A stretch of 64,000 nt of DNA from SIG440 sp045120135 (GCA_045120135.1 JBGVEN010000017.1:1-64000); one strand, 5' to 3'; positions 16,241 through 24,252 are shown, numbered from the stretch's first letter. Numbers and translations are program-made. Notes: generated from the letters alone by a model not told the origin.

Positions 16241-16711
16241 TTACTGTTTGCCGAGCTTGCCTCTGCTGTCCTTAACTATTGCAATGCACTGTTCAAGGTC
16301 ACGGACAGTTTTGAGAACAACAGCTTCAACATTCTCGAGCAGGTAGTCGGAATACTGATAAACAGAATTCTTTTCGGCATTTGCCTCGGCGTTTGCCTGA
16401 CCCATAATCTCAGCTGCTGCTGCGGTTGCCTTTTTGGTAATCTCGTTTTCGTCAACCATTCTGATAAGCTGGTCGTTGGCGTTCTTGATGATTTCCTCAG
16501 CTTCCTTACGTGCATCGTTTATGATGTTCTGGCGCTCTGCCTTAATCCATTTTGCCTGTTCTAAGTCTGTGGGCATTTTGAGACGGATTTCGGAGAGAAT
16601 TTCAAGAAGCTCTTCCTTATCCAAAAGGCAGCGACCTGTAAAGGGCACAGCAACTCCTTTGTCAATAATGTCCTCCAACTCGTTTATTAAACCTAAAGTA
16701 TCCAGTTCCAT
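16241..16711 (-). CDS. Conserved coiled-coil protein, 156 aa
   Basis: A short hydrophilic protein, mostly alpha-helical with a long predicted coiled coil (about 45-110) rich in Lys, Glu and Ala (ARKEAEEIIKNANDQ). It resembles clostridial proteins often labelled just 'ATPase' for similarity to V/F-type stator subunits, or DivIVA-like proteins, but no nucleotide-binding motif is present. It follows coaD on the same strand and may share the rsmD-coaD transcript; the link to coaD is positional. A GGAGGTACC SD precedes the ATG. Function unknown. Confidence 0.65.
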   Translation of the reverse strand: MELDTLGLINELEDIIDKGVAVPFTGRCLLDKEELLEILSEIRLKMPTDLEQAKWIKAERQNIINDARKEAEEIIKNANDQLIRMVDENEITKKATAAAAEIMGQANAEANAEKNSVYQYSDYLLENVEAVVLKTVRDLEQCIAIVKDSRGKLGKQ

Positions 16712-16739
16712 AATGGTACCTCCTTAAAAATTCAAGTTT

Positions 16740-17219
16740 TTAATGACCAAAACGGCGTTTAACTGCGGATTCAATCTCCGGTGTAACAAGACCATGAAGC
16801 TCGCCGTTGTATTTTGCAACTTCCTTTACAATGCTTGAGCTTAAGAACATAAACTCGGCACTGCACGGTATAAATACCGTTTCAATTTCGTCAAACAGGG
16901 CACGGTTTGTAAGTGCCATCTGAAATTCATACTCGTAATCGGAAACGGCGCGAAGGCCTTTGATGATTATTTTGTAGCCGTTTTCCTTCATAAATGTTGC
17001 AAGAAGACCCGAGAATAAGCACACCTCAACGTTGGGCAGCTCTTTTGTCGCACCTTCAAGCATTGCGACTCTTTCCTCAAGTGAAAAGAGCGGACTTTTT
17101 TTATCATTAATCAGTACTGCAACAACAACCTTATCAAATAGTGCGGAGGCGCGCTTTATAATGTCAAGATGGCCGTTTGTGCAGGGGTCAAAGCTACCGG
17201 GATAAACTGCAGTTTTCAT
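16740..17219 (-). CDS. coaD: Pantetheine-phosphate adenylyltransferase
   Basis: A 159-residue nucleotidyltransferase for the penultimate step of coenzyme A synthesis: 4'-phosphopantetheine plus ATP to dephospho-CoA. Motifs: YPGSFDP at the start, the T-x-G-H nucleotide motif in CTNGHLDII (about 13-21), the KGLRAVSDYEYE substrate loop and the C-terminal LSSSIVKEVA (ISSS-type) motif. Length is exactly typical. It lies 15 bases after rsmD, the usual bacterial order rsmD-coaD. Confidence 0.97.
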   Translation of the reverse strand: MKTAVYPGSFDPCTNGHLDIIKRASALFDKVVVAVLINDKKSPLFSLEERVAMLEGATKELPNVEVCLFSGLLATFMKENGYKIIIKGLRAVSDYEYEFQMALTNRALFDEIETVFIPCSAEFMFLSSSIVKEVAKYNGELHGLVTPEIESAVKRRFGH

Positions 17220-17234
17220 AGCCGTTCACCTTTC

Positions 17235-17780
17235 TCATTTATGTGGGCAAAGGACAAACACTGTGGTTTTGCCATACTTTGCACTGCGTTTTATGTCAAA
17301 TTGGTCAGTTGCGGGAGTTTCGCCCAGATGCTCACTTTCGGCAACGATTATGCCGTTTTCGGTGAGCAGATTATTTTTATAAATCAAGTCAATTGATTTT
17401 GTTAGAAGACCCGTATTATACGGTGGGTCAAGAAATATAATATCAAACTTAAGGCTCGTCCGGTCGAGATACGAAAATGCGTCGCCTGGGATAAGCTCTG
17501 CTCTTTCGGAAACTTTGGCAAGCTCGAGGTTTTTCCGGATAATGGAAAGTGCGGATTTGTCTTTTTCAACAAAAGCGCAATGCTTTGAGCCACGGCTGAG
17601 TGCCTCGATGCCAAGCCCGCCGCTCCCTGCAAAAAGGTCAAGAACCGAGTCTGCCGGAAGATTTGGAGAAATTATATTAAAAATAGATTCCTTGACACGG
17701 TCGGTGGTGGGGCGGGTATCATACCCTTCGGGGGCAAGGAGCTTACGCCCTCTTGCAGAACCAGAAATAACACGCACCAT
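17235..17780 (-). CDS. rsmD: 16S rRNA (guanine-966-N2)-methyltransferase
   Basis: A 181-residue Rossmann-fold methyltransferase. The N-terminal VRVISGSARGRKL and RPTTDRVKESIFN segments are signature features of RsmD. The SAM motif is LDLFAGSGGLGIEAL and the catalytic DPPY is in IIFLDPPYN. I use ATG at 17,780, spaced from GAGGTGAT; an in-frame TTG lies immediately before it. It is the first gene of the unit rsmD-coaD and has its own promoter downstream of the small-RNA terminator. Confidence 0.95.
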   Translation of the reverse strand: MVRVISGSARGRKLLAPEGYDTRPTTDRVKESIFNIISPNLPADSVLDLFAGSGGLGIEALSRGSKHCAFVEKDKSALSIIRKNLELAKVSERAELIPGDAFSYLDRTSLKFDIIFLDPPYNTGLLTKSIDLIYKNNLLTENGIIVAESEHLGETPATDQFDIKRSAKYGKTTVFVLCPHK

Positions 17781-17826
17781 CAATCACCTCGTTGGCTACC
17801 TGACAAAAAGTAGACATATATATACT

Positions 17827-17854
17827 ATTGTATATAATTTATAAATTTTGTCAA
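17827..17854 (-). promoter_or_regulatory. Putative promoter of rsmD-coaD
   Basis: TTGACA (17,849-17,854, minus) and TACAAT (17,827-17,832), 16-nt spacer. It lies between the small-RNA terminator and rsmD. Confidence 0.5.
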
Positions 17855-17875
17855 GGTTTTTGGCAAAAAAAACTC

Positions 17876-18122
17876 AAAAAAAATAAACCCCACATATGCC
17901 GTATACGGGATAAAGTAAAAACCTGCATGGCAGGTGGGATAAGTCCCGAAGACATTACAAGTCCACTGGCCGCAAAAAATTGCGGGAGGCATGTGCGCCG
18001 CCTATCGGAGATGGATTCCCTTTGATAATTTGTTGGTTTTACATTGATCCGCATCTACGAACACCGCAGGGTGTATTTACAAAGTTTAAGTCTTTAAAAC
18101 CTTTAGTATTAAGTTGTTACAA
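17876..18122 (-). ncRNA. Candidate small RNA, about 245 nt
   Basis: No credible ORF is present, but the minus strand has a consensus-spaced promoter (18,129-18,157) and an intrinsic terminator (TCCCGTATA/TATGTGGGG, 17,888-17,910, then a U-rich run). In between are hairpins CACC/GGTG, CCGCAA/TTGCGG, ACCTGC/GCAGGT and GGGA/TCCC. The terminator separates it from rsmD, so it looks like an independent RNA rather than an rsmD leader. I find no SRP, RNase P, tmRNA or T-box signature. Confidence 0.5.
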
Positions 18123-18128
18123 CAAGTA

Positions 18129-18157
18129 TATTAGCACAAATTTATGAGAATTTCAAT
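18129..18157 (-). promoter_or_regulatory. Promoter of the 245-nt RNA candidate
   Basis: TTGAAA (18,152-18,157, minus), 17-nt spacer ending TGC, TAATAT (18,129-18,134). Confidence 0.7.
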
Positions 18158-18194
18158 AGGAAAATACTGTTTTTAATATGGAAAAAAATAAGTC

Positions 18195-18223
18195 TTTGCA
18201 AATCCGACATAATAGTGTATAAT
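18195..18223 (+). promoter_or_regulatory. Promoter upstream of mecA
   Basis: TTTGCA (18,195-18,200), 17-nt spacer, TATAAT (18,218-18,223). Confidence 0.6.
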
Positions 18224-18253
18224 AAGACATAAACACATAGGAGAATTGTTTTT

Positions 18254-18304
18254 ATGGTTTTGCCGGAATTTGAGGCGGAGCAGGAACATATATTTTACAC
18301 ATGA
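18254..18304 (+). CDS. Possible 16-aa leader peptide before mecA
   Basis: ATG GTT TTG CCG opens a frame of 16 codons (MVLPEFEAEQEHIFYT). TAGGAGAA lies upstream with rather long spacing, and the stop is four bases before the AGGAGGCG of mecA. It lies on the mecA transcript, so translation here could influence mecA start-site access. Many short ORFs occur by chance; the SD and tight placement are the only support. Confidence 0.35.
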   Translation: MVLPEFEAEQEHIFYT

Positions 18305-18319
18305 CAGGAGGCGAGGTTC

Positions 18320-18943
18320 GTGAGAATTGAACGCATTGATGAAAATAAAATAAAGATTACGGTCAGCGGCGACGATATTCGTATGTGGAATGTTGACCTT
18401 AAAAATTTTACGGACAACACGCCCGAGGCGCAAGATATGTTTTCGTTTGCGCTTAAGCAGGCGGAGCAGGATGTGAATTTTACGGTCGGGAAGTCGCAGC
18501 TTTTGGTGGAGACTATGCCTGACGGTGACGAGGGGTATATTCTTGTTATAAGCCGGCTTGAGTCGGAACGTGAGGTTGCAGAGGCGCTTGTGCGTGCCGG
18601 TAAGCAGGCAAAACAGGCGGAATTTCGGGTTAAGCGGAAATCCCGCATGGGTCCCCTTATAAGAATTTATCGGTTTACTGATTTTGAGGCGCTTTGCCAG
18701 GGTATCTCGGAAATTTATGAGCTGTATATGGGCTCTAGTAGAGTGTTTAAGTATCAGGGTGAGTTTTATCTAGAACTTGTGCCGATTGATTCTTTCGGGT
18801 TTTTTGAGATTGAGAATATTCTCTCAGAGTTTTCACGCAAGGAAAAGAGTGCCGCAACTATGCAGGGAGTGCTGAACGAGCACGGACAGCTTCTGATTGA
18901 AGAGGATGCGGTACGGAACATTGCAGCTAATTTTTTGAAATAG
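18320..18943 (+). CDS. mecA: Adaptor protein MecA
   Basis: A 207-residue ClpC adaptor that delivers substrates (in Bacillus, ComK and others) to the ClpCP protease. The N-terminal substrate-binding domain begins RIERIDENKIKITVSGDDI, close to Bacillus MecA. A charged linker (about 98-112) is followed by the C-terminal ClpC-binding domain with FTDFEALCQ and FYLELVPID. GTG start at 18,320 with AGGAGGCG in front. The ClpC gene itself starts to appear at the other end of the window (62,906). Its own promoter and a strong terminator after the stop make it monocistronic apart from the small leader ORF. Confidence 0.88.
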   Translation: MRIERIDENKIKITVSGDDIRMWNVDLKNFTDNTPEAQDMFSFALKQAEQDVNFTVGKSQLLVETMPDGDEGYILVISRLESEREVAEALVRAGKQAKQAEFRVKRKSRMGPLIRIYRFTDFEALCQGISEIYELYMGSSRVFKYQGEFYLELVPIDSFGFFEIENILSEFSRKEKSAATMQGVLNEHGQLLIEEDAVRNIAANFLK

Positions 18944-18948
18944 TACAG

Positions 18949-18983
18949 ATATGCAGAAACATAAAGTTTCTGCATATTTTTTT
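18949..18983 (+). terminator. mecA terminator
   Basis: ATATGCAGAAAC (18,949-18,960) pairs with GTTTCTGCATAT (18,966-18,977), then a run of T. Confidence 0.9.
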
Positions 18984-19030
18984 GTATTTTTTAATATATT
19001 TAAGTACATTAAATTAAGGGAGAGTTTTAA

Positions 19031-19294
19031 ATGGAAGAAAAAAAACACGGACTTCAGATGCAGGGCAGAGAAAGACTTTCTGTTACAGGCGTGGAGGATG
19101 TTGACAGCTTTGATGATGACAAGGTGATTGCATATACGACAGAGGGGATAATGACGGTGCGGGGTGCAGAGCTTCGGATAAACCGGCTTAATGTTGAAAA
19201 CGGGGAGCTTGAGATTGAGGGGATTGTTGACGCAATTACATACGAGGACGGGCATAAGTCAAGCGGCGGATTTTTTAGTAAAATATTCAAGTAG
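19031..19294 (+). CDS. yabP: Sporulation protein YabP
   Basis: An 87-residue YabP/YqfC-family protein needed for spore coat/cortex formation in Bacillus. The signature runs LQMQGRERLSVTGVEDVDSF, then GIMTVRGAELRINRLNVENG, then GIVDAITYED, all in register with the family. It ends exactly where yabQ begins (TAG then GTG), the conserved yabP-yabQ pair of spore-formers. Expression is expected from a sporulation sigma factor; I did not identify such a promoter. Confidence 0.93.
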   Translation: MEEKKHGLQMQGRERLSVTGVEDVDSFDDDKVIAYTTEGIMTVRGAELRINRLNVENGELEIEGIVDAITYEDGHKSSGGFFSKIFK

Positions 19295-19813
19295 GTGAGT
19301 GGTTTGTATTCAACAGTTTCCGGCGAGGCAATATTCTTTTTATTCAGTGCGCTGGCTGGAATATTTGCGATGTTTTTCTATGACATTCTCAGGATAAGCC
19401 GGCGAATTGTGAAAGTTGGAACGTCGGTGGTTACGGTAGAGGACATTCTGTTTTTTGTGCTGGCGGCGCTTATGCTTTTTTATGCTGCGTATCTCAAAAA
19501 CAGTGGTGAGGTGCGGTGGCAGGGCTTTATAGGCGGTGCACTTGGCGCGGGAATATATTTTGTTGCCGTAAGAAATCGGGTTGTTGATGCAGGAACTGCC
19601 ATTGTTCGTTGGTTTATGAAAGCTTTTGTAGGAGCTGTTCGGATTTGCCTTTTTCCCGTGCGGATTATATTCAAGGCGCTTAGAAAGCCTATTGCGGTTG
19701 TTGCCTGGTATACAGGTAAGGGACTGAGGCGTGCAAAACGGCTTGCAAGGCAGGCTAAGCTTAAGTCGAGAATGCGTGTTAAAAGTGCGTTTATGATGCT
19801 CAGAAAAAAGTAG
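19295..19813 (+). CDS. yabQ: Sporulation membrane protein YabQ
   Basis: A 172-residue protein with an N-terminal extracytoplasmic/TM segment (GEAIFFLFSALAGIFAMFFY), more hydrophobic helices at about 45-62 and 75-95, and a very basic C-terminal tail. This layout and the FYDILRISRR motif fit YabQ, required for cortex formation. GTG start directly abutting the yabP stop. Followed by a consensus promoter for the division gene. Confidence 0.9.
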   Translation: MSGLYSTVSGEAIFFLFSALAGIFAMFFYDILRISRRIVKVGTSVVTVEDILFFVLAALMLFYAAYLKNSGEVRWQGFIGGALGAGIYFVAVRNRVVDAGTAIVRWFMKAFVGAVRICLFPVRIIFKALRKPIAVVAWYTGKGLRRAKRLARQAKLKSRMRVKSAFMMLRKK

Positions 19814-19820
19814 TTTTCTA

Positions 19821-19849
19821 TTGACAAAAGGTTAGCTCTGGTTTATAAT
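19821..19849 (+). promoter_or_regulatory. Sigma-A promoter of the divIC-like gene
   Basis: TTGACA (19,821-19,826), 17-nt spacer, TATAAT (19,844-19,849): perfect consensus. Confidence 0.85.
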
Positions 19850-19914
19850 ATAACCTAAGAAAGTGTTTTAATGTGGCGATTTGCCCGAAATTTTACGGCA
19901 GGGTGGTGTTTAAG

Positions 19915-20220
19915 ATGCAGCAGACAAAACGAAGAAAAGTTATAAAAGCAAACCTTAAACGACTTGTGCAGGTGGCTTTAGTTCTGGCTGTTTGCGTATA
20001 TGTGGCTGTTATTTTAATTCAGCAGAGAGTTACCCTTGCTAAATGTGGAAAGGTTGCGGAGGAATACAAGGACAAGATTTCGACGGCACAGCTGGAACAG
20101 CAACGGCTTGAGGACGAGCTTAAGCAGGCGGGCACCGACGAGTATCTTGAACGTATTGCCAGAGACAAGCTTGGGCTTGTAAAGGCAAACGAGCGTGTGT
20201 TTATTGATATTACTCAGTAG
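19915..20220 (+). CDS. divIC: Septum formation initiator (DivIC/FtsB family)
   Basis: A small bitopic division protein, 101 residues. Basic cytoplasmic tail (TKRRKVIKANLKR), one transmembrane helix (about 19-38), then an extracellular coiled coil and the family end motif YLERIARDKLGLVKANE. It acts with FtsL/DivIB in the divisome. I chose ATG at 19,915 (GCAGGGTGG upstream); an in-frame GTG at 19,873 would add 14 residues. The order yabP-yabQ-divIC-S1 protein is the conserved one around yabP in Firmicutes. Confidence 0.88.
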   Translation: MQQTKRRKVIKANLKRLVQVALVLAVCVYVAVILIQQRVTLAKCGKVAEEYKDKISTAQLEQQRLEDELKQAGTDEYLERIARDKLGLVKANERVFIDITQ

Positions 20221-20334
20221 CTTTTTCTTAAGCCTTACACGGGGTTAACTCCTGTTGGCTTAAATGTTTCGTTGAAATAATTTTTATTTACATATTGTAT
20301 TGCTTGCAATACTTGAGGAGGATTTTTTTAGGTT

Positions 20335-20781
20335 ATGCAAATTGAGGAAGGCAGCGTACTTCGCGGCAAGGTTACCGGTATTGCACCGTTTGGTGCTTTT
20401 GTTGAGCTTGAGAGTGGAAAGACCGGTCTGGTACATATTTCGGAGGTGTCATCGGAGTACGTGGAGGACATAAGCAAGCACTTGACTCAGGGTCAGAGTG
20501 TTAAGGTAAAGGTTATGTCTGTTGATGAACAGGGCAAAATCAGCCTGTCCATAAAGAGGGCTACGGAAGATGGCACAAAAAAGAAACGTGAACCTCGTAC
20601 CCGTACGGGCGGTCTCAAAGGAGCTCCTGAGGTTTTTGAGTTCGGCGGCAGAAGTAATATGGAAGATATGTCATTTGAGGATAAGCTCCTTAAGTTCAAA
20701 CAGGACAGTGATGAAAAAATCCAGGACCTTAAGCGTAATACAGAAGGCAAGCGAAACGGTGGCTACAAAAGATCATATTAG
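20335..20781 (+). CDS. S1 domain RNA-binding protein (YabR-like)
   Basis: A 148-residue protein with one S1 RNA-binding domain at residues 4-74 (GKVTGIAPFGAFVELESG and GLVHISEVS are hallmark strands), followed by a charged, probably disordered tail rich in Lys, Arg and Glu. It equals YabR of Bacillus in size and gene context (after divIC). Likely a general RNA- or ribosome-associated factor; the exact role is not established. TGAGGAGGA lies upstream with long spacing. Confidence 0.88.
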   Translation: MQIEEGSVLRGKVTGIAPFGAFVELESGKTGLVHISEVSSEYVEDISKHLTQGQSVKVKVMSVDEQGKISLSIKRATEDGTKKKREPRTRTGGLKGAPEVFEFGGRSNMEDMSFEDKLLKFKQDSDEKIQDLKRNTEGKRNGGYKRSY

Positions 20782-20868
20782 CAATTAAGCGGAACTCTGT
20801 GTGGTTCCGTTTGCTGTATGTAAGCTGAATTTTATCCGATGTATAGTGTTGGGATACGAGGTGATAAT

Positions 20869-21309
20869 ATGAACGGGTATGCAATTTTCTGGCTTGCTTT
20901 GGCAATAGTCCTAGGGGTCATAGAAGCATCTACTGCTAATCTGATTACGGTATGGTTTGCAGTATCGGCACTTGTCGTTTCAATTATTGCGGCGCTTGGT
21001 GTAAATGGTGTTGCGCTACCCGTGATTTTTGTTGTGCTCGCAGCAATTCTGGTTGTTGCGACCCGGCCGCTGACCAGGAGATTTCTCGGTAAAAAGGCGG
21101 TTGCGACAAATGCGGACCGTATTATTTCTGCAACGGGTACGGTTATTGTTGACATTGACCCGGTGGAAAATGCAGGTCAGGTCAAGGTTATGGGCCAGAT
21201 TTGGTCCGCAAAAACTGTAGACGGAGCACCCCTTGAAACAGGCACGGCTGTTCGCATTGTTGCTCTTGAGGGTGTTCGTGTTGTGGTTGAACGGATTAAT
21301 GAAAATTGA
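20869..21309 (+). CDS. NfeD-like membrane protein
   Basis: A 146-residue short NfeD: two or three N-terminal transmembrane helices (about 3-70) with the LGVIEASTANLITVWFAVSA start, then a C-terminal OB-fold domain (TGTVIVDIDPVENAGQVKV, GTAVRIVALEGVRVVVE). NfeD proteins pair with SPFH/stomatin proteins in membrane microdomains, and the next gene is exactly such a protein. ATG at 20,869 has GAGGTGAT before it; the frame extends 10 codons further up without support. Confidence 0.9.
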   Translation: MNGYAIFWLALAIVLGVIEASTANLITVWFAVSALVVSIIAALGVNGVALPVIFVVLAAILVVATRPLTRRFLGKKAVATNADRIISATGTVIVDIDPVENAGQVKVMGQIWSAKTVDGAPLETGTAVRIVALEGVRVVVERINEN

Positions 21310-21328
21310 TAAAAACGGAGGTTAAGTT

Positions 21329-22246
21329 ATGTTTATAGTGTATATTCTGCTTATTCTGATTGTTGTTATTATTGCAAACATTAAGATTGTTCCTCAGGCG
21401 CATGCCTATGTTATTGAAAGACTCGGAACTTACAGTGGAACCTGGAATGTGGGGCTACATGTGATGATTCCGTTTATTGACCGGATTGCAAAAAGAGTTA
21501 CGCTCAAGGAACAGGTTGTGGATTTTGCACCGCAGCCGGTTATCACCAAGGATAATGTAACTATGCAGATTGACACGGTGGTGTATTTCCAGATTACCGA
21601 TCCGAAGCTTTATGCATATGGTGTTGAACTACCTATGTCGGCTATTGAAAATCTGACAGCTACCACGCTTAGAAACATTATTGGTGATATGGAGCTTGAT
21701 GAGAGCTTGACAAGCCGTGACGTTATTAACACAAAGATGCGTTCGATTCTTGACGAGGCGACCGACCCGTGGGGTATCAAGGTTAACCGTGTTGAGCTTA
21801 AGAATATTATTCCGCCTGCCGGAATTCGCGAGGCGATGGAAAAGCAGATGAAGGCGGAGCGTGAACGCCGTGAGGCCATTCTTCGTGCCGAGGGCGAAAA
21901 GAAGTCGGCAATTCTGGTTGCTGAGGGCGAAAAGGCGGCTGCAATTCTAGCGGCAGAAGCTGAAAAGGAATCGAGAATTCTCAAGGCTGAAGCGGAAAAG
22001 GAATCGGCTATACGCATTGCTGAGGGTGAGGCACAGGCGATACTCAGTGTTCAAGAGGCTACGGCAAGCGGTATAAAAATGCTTAATGAAGCTGCGCCTC
22101 AGACTGCGGTTCTTACACTTAAGAGCCTTGAGGCGTTCCAGAAAGCGGCAGACGGCAAGGCTACAAAGATTATTATTCCGTCGGAAATTCAGGGCATTGC
22201 GGGACTTGCTGCTGGCCTTAAAGAGATTATTGAGGAGAACAAATAG
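21329..22246 (+). CDS. SPFH/band 7 protein (stomatin/QmcA-like)
   Basis: A 305-residue membrane-anchored scaffold protein. An N-terminal TM helix (FIVYILLILIVVIIANIKI) is followed by the SPFH domain (about 22-180, with ERLGTYSGTWNVGLHV and RVTLKEQVVDF), then a long coiled coil with repeated AEGEK/AEAEKES units (about 185-240). It oligomerises into membrane rafts in relatives. 19 bases after the NfeD stop: a conserved functional pair. Confidence 0.93.
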   Translation: MFIVYILLILIVVIIANIKIVPQAHAYVIERLGTYSGTWNVGLHVMIPFIDRIAKRVTLKEQVVDFAPQPVITKDNVTMQIDTVVYFQITDPKLYAYGVELPMSAIENLTATTLRNIIGDMELDESLTSRDVINTKMRSILDEATDPWGIKVNRVELKNIIPPAGIREAMEKQMKAERERREAILRAEGEKKSAILVAEGEKAAAILAAEAEKESRILKAEAEKESAIRIAEGEAQAILSVQEATASGIKMLNEAAPQTAVLTLKSLEAFQKAADGKATKIIIPSEIQGIAGLAAGLKEIIEENK

Positions 22247-22291
22247 TTCTGCTAAAGATAAAATTCAGACAAAAGTTGGAGGAAGTAAAGT

Positions 22292-23038
22292 ATGTCAGGA
22301 CATTCCAAATGGGCGACAATTAAGAGAAAGAAAGGCGCGCTCGACGCAAAAAGAGGCAAGCTTTTCACAAAGATAGGTCGTGAACTTGTGGTTGCGGTTA
22401 AGGAGGGCGGTCCCGACCCGGACAGCAACTCAAAGCTTCGTGATGCAATTGCAAAGGCAAAAGCAAACAATATGCCCAACGATACTATTCAGAGAAGTAT
22501 CAAAAAGGCAGCAGGTGAGGACAGCGCAAAGGAATACTTTGAACTTGTATACGAGGGATATGGTCCCAGCGGTGTTGCGTTTATGGTTGAAACACTCAGC
22601 GACAACAAAAATCGTACAGCAGGTGATTTAAGACATTATTTCGACAAGTACGGCGGCAATCTCGGTCAGACGGGAAGCGTTGGATTTATGTTTGACCGCA
22701 AGGGTCAGCTTGTAATTGCCAAGGCTGACGGTATTGATGAGGATACCCTTATGATGGATGCTCTTGATGCAGGTGCAGAGGACTTCTCTGCTGAGGACGA
22801 GTGCTATGAGGTAACTTCAGCCCCTGAGGACTTCAGTAAGGTTCGTGAGGCATTGGAGGCAAAGGGTTATGAGTTTGAACAGGCGGAAATCAGCTATATT
22901 CCTCAAACCCTCACTCAGGTAGACGATGCCGATGCAGTTAAGAATCTTGAAAAGCTTATAGATATGCTTGAAGATAACGACGATGTTCAGAACGTGTACC
23001 ACACCTGGGATATGCCTGAGGATGATGAGGGAGAGTAG
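22292..23038 (+). CDS. YebC/PmpR family regulatory protein
   Basis: A 248-residue TACO1/YebC protein. The start MSGHSKWATIKRKKGALDA is diagnostic, as are GGPDPDSNSKLRDAIAKAK, YEGYGPSGVA and TLSDNKNRTAGDLRHYF. Members act as transcription factors or as translation factors for proline-rich stretches, depending on subtype; this one is full length. SD TTGGAGGAAG. A strong terminator follows. Confidence 0.95.
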   Translation: MSGHSKWATIKRKKGALDAKRGKLFTKIGRELVVAVKEGGPDPDSNSKLRDAIAKAKANNMPNDTIQRSIKKAAGEDSAKEYFELVYEGYGPSGVAFMVETLSDNKNRTAGDLRHYFDKYGGNLGQTGSVGFMFDRKGQLVIAKADGIDEDTLMMDALDAGAEDFSAEDECYEVTSAPEDFSKVREALEAKGYEFEQAEISYIPQTLTQVDDADAVKNLEKLIDMLEDNDDVQNVYHTWDMPEDDEGE

Positions 23039-23052
23039 ATTGAACAATTTCA

Positions 23053-23085
23053 AAGGACCAATCCGCAGAGGATTGGTCCTTTTTT
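23053..23085 (+). terminator. yebC terminator
   Basis: AAGGACCAATCC (23,053-23,064) pairs with GGATTGGTCCTT (23,070-23,081), then T6. Confidence 0.92.
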
Positions 23086-23088
23086 GCT

Positions 23089-23433
23089 TTATTCTACCGG
23101 TATAAGTGACGGGGCAGAGGTTTGTTTAGATGTGGAGTCGGAGACGGTATTGGAATTGGGTTGCTCAGGCTTTTTAGGTTGTGCATCTGTTTTTGGAGTT
23201 GTATTTGGTATTTGCATTCCGGCGTTATCGACGGTAAAGTTTTCTTTATAAATTAGTTGAGAGACCGGCACGATTTTATAGCCGTCTTTTTGCAGGCTTT
23301 CGATTATGGACGGCAGGGCTTCGGGGGTATGCTTTGCGGCGTTGTGGAACAGGATAATTGAACCGGGTTTTACCTTTTTTAATACACGGTCGGTGATTTC
23401 GGTAGCGGTTAAATCCTTCCAATCGAGACTGTC
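23089..23433 (-). pseudogene. PdaB-like polysaccharide deacetylase, C-terminal half (split by mobile element)
   Basis: The minus strand encodes the last 114 residues of a polysaccharide deacetylase: DSLDWKDLTATEITDRVL, then KPGSIILFHN and the strand ending YKIVPVSQLI, plus a low-complexity Pro/Thr/Ser tail. There is no start codon or promoter for it. The missing N-terminal part, ending FTIQWDV, is at 50,967-51,494. Rejoined, ...GAT GTC | GAC AGT CTC... gives one continuous frame of 290 codons with the normal PdaB order of motifs. Upstream of 23,433 the reading continues into element DNA without a start. The gene is disrupted here but would be intact after precise excision. Confidence 0.9.
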
Positions 23434-23447
23434 CCCGATGGCAACAG
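23418..23447. other. Left attachment junction of the 27.5-kb element
   Basis: Chromosomal half: TCCAAT (23,418-23,423), 8 nt, then the shared core TC (23,432-23,433). Element half: 6 nt, then GGCAACAG (23,440-23,447). The right junction is the exact mirror image. Confidence 0.85.
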
Positions 23448-23484
23448 CTTCAAGTGGTATTTTTGAAACAAAAAAATAAAACTA

Positions 23485-23513
23485 TTGACAAAAAATAGTT
23501 TTTTGGATATACT
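23485..23513 (+). promoter_or_regulatory. Promoter upstream of the barnase-barstar genes
   Basis: TTGACA (23,485-23,490), 17-nt spacer, TATACT (23,508-23,513), close to the left end of the element. Confidence 0.7.
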
Positions 23514-23653
23514 GATACAAATTGATACTAAAATATATCAGAAAAATTAAGTAAAAATGAGTATTTGAATTTTTAATATAAATTTTTAAAAGTTGTCCGT
23601 TTTGTTCTTTTTGTTCGTGTATAATTATAATAAAAGAGAAACGGAGTGATTAA

Positions 23654-24238
23654 ATGGAATTTAATTTAGACCTAGAAATAATAAAAATAAAAATGCAAAT
23701 GTTATACGGAAAAAGATTCGATCCCGTAGTACAAGACAGTATTAAGTGGCATATGTGGAAGACAATAATAACTAACACAACTTGTGCGGTTTGCTATGAA
23801 AAAAGCGGAACTATTTTCAATGAGGAGTATATGCTCGATGAATTTCCTCCATTGCATGAAAAATGTAGGTGCTTTATTGTAAAAGCAAAGTCCATTTGTG
23901 CAGGAACAGCAACTATTGAGGGCTTATTAGGTGCTGATTACACAGTAAAAAATAGAAAAAAATTACCACAAAACTACATATCTAAAAAGGAAGCTAAAGC
24001 AAAAGGTTGGAAGTCATTACTTGGAAACTTGCGTATAGCTTTGCCGAAGGCAACAATTGGTGGTGATGTATATCAGAATAAAGAGGGAAAACTACCACAA
24101 AAAGTAGGTAGAGTGTGGTATGAAGCGGATGTTAACTATTTGGGAGGATATAGGAATTCGCATCGTTTGATTTATTCAAATGATGGCTTGATATTTATTA
24201 CATATGACCATTATCTTACATTTTATGAGATTATTTAA
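23654..24238 (+). CDS. MuF-type toxin with barnase ribonuclease domain
   Basis: A 194-residue two-part protein. Residues about 35-85 contain CAVCYEKSGTIF and PPLHEKCRC, the cysteine/histidine end of phage minor-head (MuF/gp7-like) proteins. Residues 102-194 are a barnase domain: LPQNYISKKEAKAKGW, IGGDVYQNKEGKLP and the three catalytic positions, Glu in WYEADVNY (about 157), Arg in SHRLIYS and His in YDHYLTF (about 186). It should cleave RNA. The pairing recalls phage-encoded MuF polymorphic toxins, here as a shortened form. The partner inhibitor, barstar, is 14 bases downstream. No export signal is seen. Confidence 0.88.
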   Translation: MEFNLDLEIIKIKMQMLYGKRFDPVVQDSIKWHMWKTIITNTTCAVCYEKSGTIFNEEYMLDEFPPLHEKCRCFIVKAKSICAGTATIEGLLGADYTVKNRKKLPQNYISKKEAKAKGWKSLLGNLRIALPKATIGGDVYQNKEGKLPQKVGRVWYEADVNYLGGYRNSHRLIYSNDGLIFITYDHYLTFYEII

Positions 24239-24252
24239 AAGGAGTGAAAACA

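Noticed and set aside
17876..18122. T-box or other rsmD leader riboswitch
   Set aside because: No GGGTGGNACCGCG-type antiterminator or Stem I features, and rsmD has a separate promoter after the terminator; kept as an unassigned RNA.
20228..20263. Terminator before the S1-protein gene
   Set aside because: TTAAGCC and GGCTTAA can pair, but the loop is long and no T-run follows.
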